In this document: piece after piece, positions 7,801-11,688 of the stretch
Position numbering within the stretch: position 1 is the first letter of the stretch
Layout: every line of letters starts with the position of its first letter
From: Baffinella frigidus
Lineage: Eukaryota > Cryptophyceae > Cryptomonadales > Baffinellaceae
DNA length: 11,688 nucleotides
Assembly (NCBI GenBank): GCA_026770585.1
Contig: MU646823.1
Coordinates: forward strand, 76,287 to 87,974
Direction: 5' to 3'
The notes under the pieces: model-generated
The model's input: only the letters and a program-made list of their open reading frames with translations
What the model was told of the DNA's origin: nothing
Database searches by the model: none
Translations under genes and position numbers: made by a program

Positions 7801-10774
7801 CCCCTGTGATATTATTTAGAGCCCCTACACCTTGTCCGCCCCGTACCTTCACCCTGAACCCGATTGAATTATATAGAACCCCTACAATATTGCATGGAAC
7901 CCTTTGAAATGTATGCCACGTGTAAGGGAACCTACAAAGTTGAAACAAAAAGGGGCCCTCCGCCCTCCGCTTGATCCGTCTCGCAAAACCGATTCCCGGA
8001 ACACGGACCAATACACCACACCCCTACACCATCAACCACAAGCCAACCCCTAAACCCCACACCCCGAACCCAAATCTATTGCCCTTCAAACCTAAACTCC
8101 TAAAATCTCTCAACACCAAACACCAAACACCAAACACCAAACACCCAAACACCAAACACCAAACCCCAACCCCCAACTATACTCTAAACCTTCAACCCTA
8201 ACCCTAGCCCTAACCCTAACCCCCACACTTCCTCTCGGTTGGGCGCACGGCGGCGGCCTGCGCGCTCGTGTCTGGCGATTGCGATTTTGGGGGCACTCGC
8301 CCCTGAACCGTTGGAGCCCAAGAACCCTACCCCCCACTCCTTCCTACAGGCGTGCGAGGGCGGGCGCACTCTGGCGCGCGCACGTGCGCGCGCATCGATC
8401 TGGGCGCGCCCGCGCGAAACCCTCACCCCCCAACCCTGAACCGCACGCGCAGCGCTAGTGAAGAGCCCCACAAAACGCGCGGCGCTAGCGCTGGCGCGAA
8501 GCAACGCCTGACCCCCACGGGCTCTTGACAACAGGCGTGCTCTCGACAACAGGATTCGCTCGTGAATCTGGGCGCACCCTCGCGAAACCCTACCCCCCTC
8601 CATCAACGCCCGAGCCTGCAAACCCTTACCCCCTAACCCTTACCCCCAACGATCCCGTCAACACCAACCCCCACACCAGGCATGCGCGGCCGGGCGCACG
8701 TCCCGCCCCTATGTCCATACGGATTGCCTACCGTAGGGTCGTAGGTCTTATCGCTCAGGTTTTTTTTAGAACCCCTTCGAAGTCCGCTGTGTGGACTCTA
8801 AACCTTGAGCCCTAACTAAATGCGAACCCCCACACTATCCTCTCGGCAGGCATGCGCGGCCGGGCGCACGTCGGCCGCGTGCACGCTCGTCGACTTGGGC
8901 GCGGACGTGAACCTTCTCACGGACGATCTCTCGACGCCGCTGCACCTCGCGGTCGTCAAGGGCCACACTGACGTGGTACACGAGAAATCCTGGAACCTTT
9001 CGACCATAAAACATACCCCTTCCCCATCAACCAAAATCCTGCACCCTGCACCCTACACCCTACACTCTACACCCTACACCCTACACCCTACACCCCACGC
9101 CCTACACCCTACACCCTACACCCTACACCTTACAACTTACATCCTAAACCCTACACCGTAAAACAAAAACTGGTTTTCCCACACCTTGGACCCTGCTCCC
9201 TGCTCCCTGAACCTGATTTAGTTTTTCGGGTTTCGGGTTTGGGGATGAAGGTTGCCCCCCCCCTGCCCCTGCGCGAGTCGTGAGTCGTGAGTCGTGAGGG
9301 TTCAGGGTTGAGTTTCAAACCCTGAAAATTCTTGAGTTTTTTTATATATGTATAAAATATCGACGCCGCTGCACCTCCCCAACCATGAACATGAACGATG
9401 AAAACCTGGATCGTAAACCCCAAACCCCATTGCAGGTCGCGGCGCTGGTGACGCTGGGGGCGGATCTCAAGGCCAAGAACAAGTCCGCGCCCGCTCCCCA
9501 CACCCTCAACGCCCGCTCCCCACATCCTCAACTCCAACCCGCGCCCGCTCCCTCACACCCTCAACTTGATACCCTAAACTCTACACCCGAAATGCCAAGC
9601 CCTGACGACGGGGTTTGGGGTTGTAGGGCTTTGGGTTCTTGGGATTTTTGTTTAGGTTGGGCTTAGGGTTTAGGGCTGAGGGTTCAGGTTTGTTTAGGAT
9701 TTAGGGTCCGCACCCCGCTCCCGCGCTCAGGGTGCAGGGTAGAGGGTATACATTTTTGTATCTGATCAAAAGCAGCTTTGGAATGGCTATTTCAGAATGG
9801 TTTGAGGGGTTCATCCGACCACCTTCACCACTTGGCCCGGATTGCTGTATGTGGTTAAAAGGTATGTTTGTGTATCTGACTAGAACCCGCTTAGAAATAG
9901 CGGTGGGTACCGCCCCACAATAGCAGCCACCATAAACGGCGCTTTCCCCGCCATAAACTGCGGTGGTGCATCCATCAACGGAGGGGATGCATCCTGACGA
10001 CTCGGCGCGAACGGGGGGTTTACATCCTGACTCTGCGCGGTGTGCTGACAGGCTGGGCAAAACGCCGCTGGGGATGGGGAAGGAGGTCGGATCCAGCCGC
10101 AAGGTAGCCTGCCTGCCTCCCCCGCGCTTTAATTTCGGACCAAGACAGAATCTGTCCTGCTATCTTTGGCTCCCCACGCGGACGGTAGGGGTGTATATGC
10201 TATTTTAGGCATCAAATGATGCTATCTTACGCCTTTTCATCAGGACAGATTCTTGTATGGTCCGAGATGAACTTGTTGACTGGAGAGCTTCCCTAGATAG
10301 GTCAGACCTGTGCGGTGCAGTTCTCAGGCCGTTTGAGCCATTTTCGTCGCGCGGGGGGCTGGTCAGGTTATGGAGCAGACAGAAGCTTCCATCTCCGTGC
10401 CCTCAACCCTAAACCCTAAACCCTGAACTGAAGCCCTAACCCTAAACCCAAACCACAAACCACAGACACCAAACCACAAACCACAAACCACAAACCACAA
10501 ACCCTAAACCCTAAACCCTAAACCCTAAACCCTAGACCCTAAACCCTAAAAATCCTAACCCCTAAATCCAAATATTTCTTTCTCTAAACCCTAAACTCTA
10601 AACCCCAAACCCCAAACCCTAAACCCTAAACCCTAGACCCTAGACCCTCAACCCCAAACCCTGAAACCGAAACCCTCAACCTCAACCCTGACTGTTGTGA
10701 AGGTGATGGAGCTGCTCGAAGAGCTGATGACGCTCATGGAGGTATCCAACAAGGTATCCAAGAAGCCTCAGTAA
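2311..10774 (+). CDS. Plastid-targeted ankyrin repeat protein, nine exons, 333 aa
   Basis: Exons: 2311-2691, 3044-3088, 4930-4998, 5986-6096, 7649-7747, 8850-8975, 9436-9482, 10052-10103 and 10703-10774. All junctions are GT-AG, and the joined frame is 1002 nt with no internal stop. Residues 1-32 form a signal peptide (hydrophobic core AGLWICLLVGIAVAAPAWA). Residues 33-92 lack Asp/Glu and are rich in Arg and Ser, like a transit peptide. Four ankyrin-like units follow: one across exons 1-3 (KLWAA, AEQGDKDLIRILVAE, GADVN), then ones opening PSALHLA, STPLHLA and GKTPLGM. An acidic patch and a Lys/Glu-rich, probably helical linker (about 150-225) separate the first from the rest. The expected role is protein-protein binding in or around the plastid; the partner is unknown. 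The splice model rests on ankyrin periodicity across every junction. Uncertain points are the exon 2 choice and the true N-terminus. Confidence 0.75.
2701..3040 (+). repeat. Telomere-like 7-mer tract, intron 1 (C-rich strand)
   Basis: Degenerate CCCTAAA, CCCTGAA and CCCTACA 7-mers fill nearly all of intron 1 up to the exon 2 acceptor. Similar looser repeats continue after exon 2 to about 3170. Confidence 0.9.
3044..3088 (+). CDS. Exon 2: first ankyrin helix pair
   Basis: Fifteen codons, AEQGDKDLIRILVAE, bounded by CAG| and |gtgaat, phase 0 on both sides. Joined to LWAA (exon 1) and GADVN (exon 3) it rebuilds a standard ankyrin unit. A diverged second version lies at 3606-3650. Confidence 0.7.
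3197..3349. repeat. Nested foldback element in intron 2
   Basis: The outer arms 3197-3220 and 3326-3349 are perfect 24-bp inverted repeats, and each arm is itself a near-palindrome (TATTTTC-C-GAAAATA). Inner arms 3244-3261 and 3295-3312 pair with one mismatch. Looser pairing may extend outward to the CCCGG motifs near 3180 and 3365. There is no coding capacity; a foldback or MITE-type element is likely. The rest of the stretch to about 3530 shows nothing recognisable. Confidence 0.75.
3536..3720 (-). repeat. Telomere-like repeats in G-rich orientation, around exon 2 copy
   Basis: Sparse TTTAGGG-like words (AGGGTAGGGTTTAGG at about 3682-3697) run in the orientation opposite to the intron 1 tract. 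They surround the exon 2 copy at 3606-3650. Confidence 0.6.
3606..3650 (+). CDS. Alternative or relic copy of exon 2
   Basis: It begins after CAG and reads AVHRDAELVRILVEE, the same length and pattern as exon 2 (AEQGDKDLIRILVAE) and arguably closer to the ankyrin consensus. It is open and in phase 0. The following bases are GCTTAC, so it would need a GC donor. It may be an old exon duplication now unused, or a mutually exclusive exon; sequence alone cannot say. Confidence 0.5.
3741..4158. mobile_element. MITE-like DNA transposon, 418 bp
   Basis: Perfect 15-bp terminal inverted repeats (CCTTGCTCGGATAGC at 3741-3755, its complement at 4144-4158) are flanked by TAA on both sides (3738-3740 and 4159-4161). 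A 3-bp TWA duplication is the hallmark of PIF/Harbinger elements, so a non-autonomous Harbinger-type element is the best guess. No transposase frame is present. Wider flanks also match: a 17-bp word starting TTCCGGGA occurs at 3700 and 4200. An inverted partial copy lies at 5021-5187. Confidence 0.75.
4151..4218 (+). repeat. 34-bp tandem duplication at the MITE right end
   Basis: Two 34-bp units (4151-4184 and 4185-4218), each beginning GAGCAAGGTAATGA, differ at two positions. The unit includes the last eight bases of the right terminal repeat and the TAA duplication. GGTGAATTCCTATC-type words follow. Confidence 0.75.
4259..4370 (-). repeat. Telomere-like repeats, G-rich orientation, intron 2
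   Basis: Loose GGTTTAGGGTTAG and GGGTTCAGG words run on the plus strand, opposite to the large C-rich block that follows in the same intron. Confidence 0.65.
4371..4664. other. Intron 2 stretch without recognisable features
   Basis: Ordinary AT-richer sequence between the G-rich repeats and the CCCCAAA block. I see no exon, RNA gene or repeat here. Confidence 0.4.
4665..4912 (+). repeat. Homogenised 7-mer block: CCCCAAA then CCCTCAA
   Basis: Ten perfect consecutive CCCCAAA units occupy 4688-4757. After a short break, a block dominated by CCCTCAA runs from 4823 to about 4899. Both are one-base variants of CCCTAAA. The block ends just upstream of the exon 3 acceptor. Confidence 0.95.
4930..4998 (+). 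CDS. Exon 3: ankyrin GADVN turn and acidic segment
   Basis: It reads GADVNSQ, then a segment with a run of Glu and Asp (ETEDDDEAEEFT). The acceptor is GAG| or, three bases earlier, CAG| (adding one Glu); the donor is ACG|gtccga. GADVN completes the first ankyrin unit. The last 48 bases and the donor are repeated at 5198-5257. Confidence 0.7.
5021..5187 (-). mobile_element. Inverted partial copy of the MITE interior
   Basis: The reverse complement matches 3834-4000 over the same 167 bp with about 13 mismatches by eye (near 92 %). It lacks both terminal inverted repeats. It lies between the two copies of the exon 3 tail, in intron 3. Confidence 0.85.
5198..5257 (+). pseudogene. Copy of exon 3 tail with its donor
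   Basis: The last 48 bases of exon 3 plus 12 bases of intron (GTCCGAACCCCT) are repeated with one difference (GAG to GAA). The beginning of the exon (GADVNSQ) and the acceptor are missing, so it cannot be an internal exon on its own. Confidence 0.8.
5258..5515. repeat. Telomere-like repeats that switch strand, intron 3
   Basis: C-rich words (CCCTAA and similar) run to about 5375, then G-rich words (GGGGTTAGGATGTAGGG, GGTTTGGGG) take over to about 5515. This is an inverted arrangement within one intron. Confidence 0.75.
5608..5689. repeat. Imperfect inverted repeat in intron 3
   Basis: The arms 5608-5640 and 5660-5689 share ACTGG(T/A)CATTACGGCT and neighbouring bases, with a few mismatches and small gaps. 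It could be a decayed foldback element. Confidence 0.55.
5736..5885 (+). pseudogene. Tandem copy of exon 4 with its upstream intron end
   Basis: 5736-5816 matches 5900-5985 (CTGGGTGTAACGTGACC, AAAGGGCTCAAA) and runs into an exon 4-like start at 5817 after CCAG. The frame reads ESVELSEQDREAEATRKYEM, then diverges into IDFTAPSIWV and a stop. The distance to the true exon 4 start is 169 bp. This is a segmental tandem duplication that lost the exon's second half. Confidence 0.8.
5986..6096 (+). CDS. Exon 4: charged helical linker
   Basis: Thirty-seven codons starting ESVELSEEDREAEATRKYER and ending EYDGKTE, bounded by CCAG| and |gtgccc, phase 0. It is the only complete one of five related copies. 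Its strong Glu/Lys/Arg content suggests a single long helix. It joins acidic exon 3 to basic exon 5. Confidence 0.7.
6152..6217 (+). pseudogene. Exon 4 echo C (3' half)
   Basis: It reads TRKYERKLKKAAHLVEYDG then KTE, in frame but with one codon lost relative to exon 4. It ends GAG|gtcacc, keeping a donor. No acceptor lies at its left edge; degenerate telomere-like words flank it. Confidence 0.75.
6303..6365 (+). pseudogene. Exon 4 echo D (3' half)
   Basis: It reads EKERKLKKAAELAVEYDG then KTE and ends GAG|gtgcca. Reading on past the donor gives VPKNWDMF and a TGA. A weak AG precedes it, so a shortened alternative exon is conceivable. GC content and codon use match the true exon. Confidence 0.7.
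6547..6638 (+). pseudogene. Exon 4 echo E, disrupted
   Basis: It starts like RKYERKL, is interrupted by a short insertion that brings an in-frame TGA, and resumes with the LGVEYDGKTE-like end and GAG|gtgccc. The donor is conserved but the frame is broken. Confidence 0.75.
6650..7040 (+). repeat. Telomere-like block, intron 4: CCCTAAT, then perfect CCCTAAA
   Basis: Three perfect CCCTAAT units (6759-6779) occur within mixed 7-mers. Seven perfect CCCTAAA units follow at 6973-7021, the longest canonical array I found in the window, and then CCCCAAA twice. Confidence 0.95.
7055..7096 (+). pseudogene. Exon 5 head copy 1
   Basis: After GTAG it reads EEIKVLEEKARKKK, identical to the start of exon 5, then LSINWKPS and a stop further on. 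No GT donor follows the matching part, so it offers an acceptor only. Confidence 0.85.
7271..7312 (+). pseudogene. Exon 5 head copy 2
   Basis: After ACAG it reads EEIKVLEEKAREKK, then ASINRKPSITPQ and a stop. It starts exactly 216 bp after copy 1. The intervening sequence is made of CCCTCAATAAA-type words in a matching order. Confidence 0.85.
7487..7528 (+). pseudogene. Exon 5 head copy 3
   Basis: After GTAG it reads EEIKVLEEKVRKKK, then LSINRKP and a stop. It starts exactly 216 bp after copy 2 and 162 bp before the true exon 5. Confidence 0.85.
7649..7747 (+). CDS. Exon 5: basic helix and start of second ankyrin repeat
   Basis: It starts EEIKVLEEKARKKKLLRKKK, continues through an Ala-rich stretch and ends GPSALHL|gtaccc. 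GPSALHL continues perfectly into ACAAGR of exon 6, the main support for this junction. It is the only one of four copies with a donor. The Lys/Arg cluster could act in binding nucleic acid or acidic proteins; this is speculation. Confidence 0.75.
7764..7826 (+). repeat. 21-bp tandem repeat in intron 5
   Basis: Three consecutive 21-bp units share the pattern ACAATGTT...AGAACCCCT, with two looser units further on (about 7864-7902). Confidence 0.65.
7950..7966 (+). pseudogene. Short copy of exon 5 3' end
   Basis: Seventeen bases (AAGGGGCCCTCCGCCCT) are identical to 7724-7740 near the end of exon 5; the match then decays before the donor. Confidence 0.65.
8030..8225 (+). repeat. ACACCAA and CCCTAAC 7-mer tract, intron 5
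   Basis: A run of ACACCAA 7-mers (about 8112-8165) is followed by CCCTAACCCTAGCCCTAACC. This is another locally homogenised variant. Confidence 0.85.
8350..8430 (+). pseudogene. Exon 6 echo 1
   Basis: After ACAG it reads ACEGGRTLARAR. Later bases (ATCTGGGCGCG...CGCGAAACC) align to the LVDLGADVN part of exon 6 (CTTGGGCGCG...CGTGAACC). It is degenerate and padded with CGCG repeats. Confidence 0.65.
8535..8592 (+). pseudogene. Exon 6 echo 2, shortened
   Basis: After ACAG it has GCGTGC, then AATCTGGGCGC and CGCGAAACCCT. It matches echo 1 and exon 6 with the middle deleted. A hairpin-capable AAGAGCCC/GGGCTCTT pair lies just upstream. Confidence 0.55.
8680..8705 (+). pseudogene. Exon 6 echo 3 (first codons only)
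   Basis: After CCAG the first 21 bases of exon 6 and a few more (ACAAGRTS) are repeated exactly; similarity then stops. It keeps an acceptor but lacks a donor. Confidence 0.75.
8850..8975 (+). CDS. Exon 6: second and third ankyrin repeats
   Basis: Forty-two codons: ACAAGRTSAACTLVDLGADV, NLLTDD, then STPLHLAVVKGHTDV|gtacac. It holds two textbook ankyrin signatures (LGADVN, TPLHLA..GH) and is the clearest family evidence in the window. Phase 0 on both sides. Confidence 0.85.
9044..9165 (+). repeat. CCCTACA 7-mer block, intron 6
   Basis: A block dominated by CCCTACA runs from about 9051 to 9130. Beyond it, G-rich words appear (9220-9310), including the tandem GAGTCGT. Confidence 0.9.
9360..9377 (+). 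pseudogene. 18-bp copy of exon 6 STPLHL segment
   Basis: TCGACGCCGCTGCACCTC is identical to 8931-8948 in exon 6, encoding STPLHL. It lies in intron 6, 58 bp before exon 7. Confidence 0.75.
9436..9482 (+). CDS. Exon 7: end of third ankyrin repeat
   Basis: It reads VAALVTLGADLKAKN plus two bases (AA), donor |gtccgc. VAALVTLGADL follows GHTDV of exon 6 as the second ankyrin helix and turn. The phase 2 end joins the G that opens exon 8 to restore Lys. Confidence 0.75.
9483..10051. other. Intron 7: GC-rich echoes and G-rich telomere-like words
   Basis: It starts with three CCCGCTCCC-type repeats (9490-9560) that echo its own first bases and recur near 9715. G-rich telomere-like words occupy 9610-9705. 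From 9730 to 10050 the sequence is mostly unique, with weak internal repeats (GTATCTGA twice, near 9764 and 9872). Confidence 0.5.
10052..10103 (+). CDS. Exon 8: start of fourth ankyrin repeat
   Basis: It reads LGKTPLGMGKEVGSSRK after the split Lys codon, bounded by ACAG| and |gtagcc. GKTPL is the ankyrin start; the usual His is replaced (PLGM in place of PLHL). An earlier donor (GAG|gtcgga) is possible but would shorten the helix. Confidence 0.7.
10136..10264. repeat. Foldback element in intron 8
   Basis: The arms 10136-10159 and 10241-10264 are inverted copies starting CGGACCA and ending AGAATCTGTCCTG, with about four mismatches in 24. They enclose about 80 bp without coding capacity. Confidence 0.7.
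10400..10690 (+). repeat. Telomere-like block, intron 8: ACCACAA and CCCTAAA
   Basis: ACCACAA units (about 10451-10501) are followed by CCCTAAA units (10501-10550) and mixed variants up to the last exon. Confidence 0.9.
10703..10774 (+). CDS. Exon 9: last helix and stop
   Basis: It reads VMELLEELMTLMEVSNKVSK, then KPQ and TAA. VMELLEELM completes the fourth ankyrin helix pair after SSRK of exon 8. The acceptor is GAAG|. The last five codons and the stop lie inside a 27-bp tandem repeat. Confidence 0.7.
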   Translation: MMELLEELMTLMEVSNKVSKKPQ

Positions 10775-10867
10775 CCTGCTGGAGCCAAGAAGGCTCAGTA
10801 ACCTGTGCGAGGCCTGCAGGCTCAGTAACCTGTCTGAGCCCAGAAGCCTCGGTGACGGGGGAAATCC
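10760..10867 (+). repeat. 27-bp tandem repeat, four units, spanning the stop codon
   Basis: Units start at 10760, 10787, 10814 and 10841, with the core CTCAGTAACCTG at 10767, 10794 and 10821 and a diverged fourth. Isolated cores recur at 11028 and 11175. All four units keep a stop (TAA, TAA, TAA, TGA) in the gene's frame. Confidence 0.85.
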
Positions 10868-11059
10868 GAGGTTTATTATGTTGACATACACCACCGCGGT
10901 ATGGAGCCAGGGGGGGGGGTTGGCACGAGACCTCTAGGTTCTTTTTAGGTCCTTTAGAGGGCTCTAGCTGCCCGTAACCTACCTACTTAGTAACCACTTA
11001 AGGTCAACCACTTAAGGGGTAGGAAGGCTCAGTAACCTGTACGACTGCAAGTACTTGGC

Positions 11060-11164
11060 TACCTCGCTCATAAGAAACTGCCCCCCCCCCCAGGACAACC
11101 ATAGAGCCGTAGGCATGGGCCTACTGTAGGGTCCTGGGGGGGGCGCTTTCTGGTGAGCGAGGTA
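11060..11164. repeat. Palindromic foldback element, copy 2
   Basis: The arms 11060-11077 (TACCTCGCTCATAAGAAA) and 11147-11164 are inverted with two mismatches. The interior has an 11-12 base C run and matching G run. It is the same family as 80-197. A 12-bp direct repeat (AACCACTTAAGG) and a run of ten G (10910-10919) lie upstream. Confidence 0.75.
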
Positions 11165-11231
11165 CCCCTGTAGGCTCAATAACCTGTGTGTACGACTCCA
11201 GGCTGTAGGTTTTATCATAACCTGTACTCAC

Positions 11232-11311
11232 CGCTGGTGCAATACACATAACATATTCTACACACTCCATGTTCGCGTCTCCACTCTCCAAGTAGGCCAC
11301 AATGTGAGGAC
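11232..11311 (-). CDS. Possible exon on the minus strand, unknown protein
   Basis: Between a minus-strand CTAG| acceptor and a perfect GTGAGT donor, 80 bases read PHIVAYLESGDANMECVEYV then MCIAPA. The frame stays open upstream to 11423 with a Met there. I recognise no family. The good donor and protein-like residues favour a real exon of a gene running leftwards, but it is short and unsupported by neighbours. Confidence 0.3.
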
Positions 11312-11319
11312 CTAGTCCA

Positions 11320-11688
11320 GGACGAGCCCGCCTCGGGACGTTGGAGCCACTGCTCAGCATGCATCGGGCGGAGTTCCCCCTTAAGGCTCTTGGGTGTCCC
11401 GCTGCCGAGCGAGGACGGGGCACAATTTTAACGAGGTTTAAAAACTTTGCCCTGAATCCTCAAGGAAACTAACCTTCAAGATGAAAAAGCCAGAGCCGGA
11501 TTTTCGGCTGACTTTTATTCTTGTGTTTAGTTGGCTAGACAAAGGGTTGGGAATGCAACATCGGAATCCAGATACACACATACAAGAGAACTGCGGTGCC
11601 GCGTGGCGCCCGTGGTCCCGCGTCAGCCCAGAATTCGAGTCTGGGGGCCAGAATTAGTCAACTAGGCCCGGAGTGAAACCGTTTGTTT
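11320..11688. other. Right edge, no gene recognised
   Basis: Mixed-composition sequence without telomere-like repeats. It may contain the 5' part of the possible minus-strand gene. No RNA gene or convincing open frame is seen. Confidence 0.35.

Noticed and set aside
2701-10690. CRISPR array or minisatellite as the explanation of the 7-mer tracts
   Set aside because: Units are 7 bp, degenerate and without spacers, and they fill the introns of a eukaryotic gene.
11610-11660. tRNA or SINE-like T-arm around AATTCGAGTC
   Set aside because: A 5-bp stem is visible, but the loop is out of register for a T-loop and no acceptor stem, D-arm or A box can be found.

Overview
The window is eukaryotic nuclear DNA. 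Coding blocks are short and GC-rich, and they sit in long AT/C-rich introns built from 7-bp telomere-like repeats of the CCCTAAA (TTTAGGG) type. The main gene encodes an N-terminus that reads as a signal peptide followed by an acid-free, Arg/Ser-rich transit-like stretch with a Phe motif (AAFALNP). That pattern is typical of algae with a secondary red-derived plastid (cryptophytes, haptophytes, stramenopiles, dinoflagellates, chromerids). TTTAGGG-type repeats would fit cryptophytes, dinoflagellates or chromerids. I cannot fix the lineage from the sequence alone.

Layout. 1-900: a palindromic foldback element (80-197), a strong hairpin (252-307) and a doubtful minus-strand open frame (450-884). 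1101-1295, minus strand: a 64-aa UPF0547-like zinc ribbon plus AT-hook protein. 1394-1494: another foldback. 2311-10774, plus strand: one gene that I reconstruct as nine exons. They join in frame into a 333-aa protein with a plastid-type presequence, one ankyrin repeat, an acidic/basic charged linker and three more ankyrin repeats. Introns total about 7.5 kb. 10760-10867: a 27-bp tandem repeat that carries the stop codon. 11060-11164: a second copy of the foldback seen at the left edge. A possible minus-strand exon with a textbook GTGAGT donor lies at 11232-11311.

The most striking property is that partial copies of the gene's own exons lie in its introns. Exons 2, 3, 4, 5 and 6 each have one or more 'echoes': truncated, tandem or degenerate copies, usually starting or ending exactly at a splice edge, separated by telomere-like 7-mers. 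The 7-mers are homogenised locally into different variants (CCCCAAA, CCCTCAA, CCCTAAA, CCCTAAT, CCCTACA) and change orientation along the gene. Intron 2 also carries a 418-bp MITE-like transposon with 15-bp perfect terminal inverted repeats and a 3-bp TAA target duplication. A 167-bp inverted copy of its interior lies on the other side of exon 3.

Most other open frames in the window are products of the repeats or antisense shadows and are not annotated.
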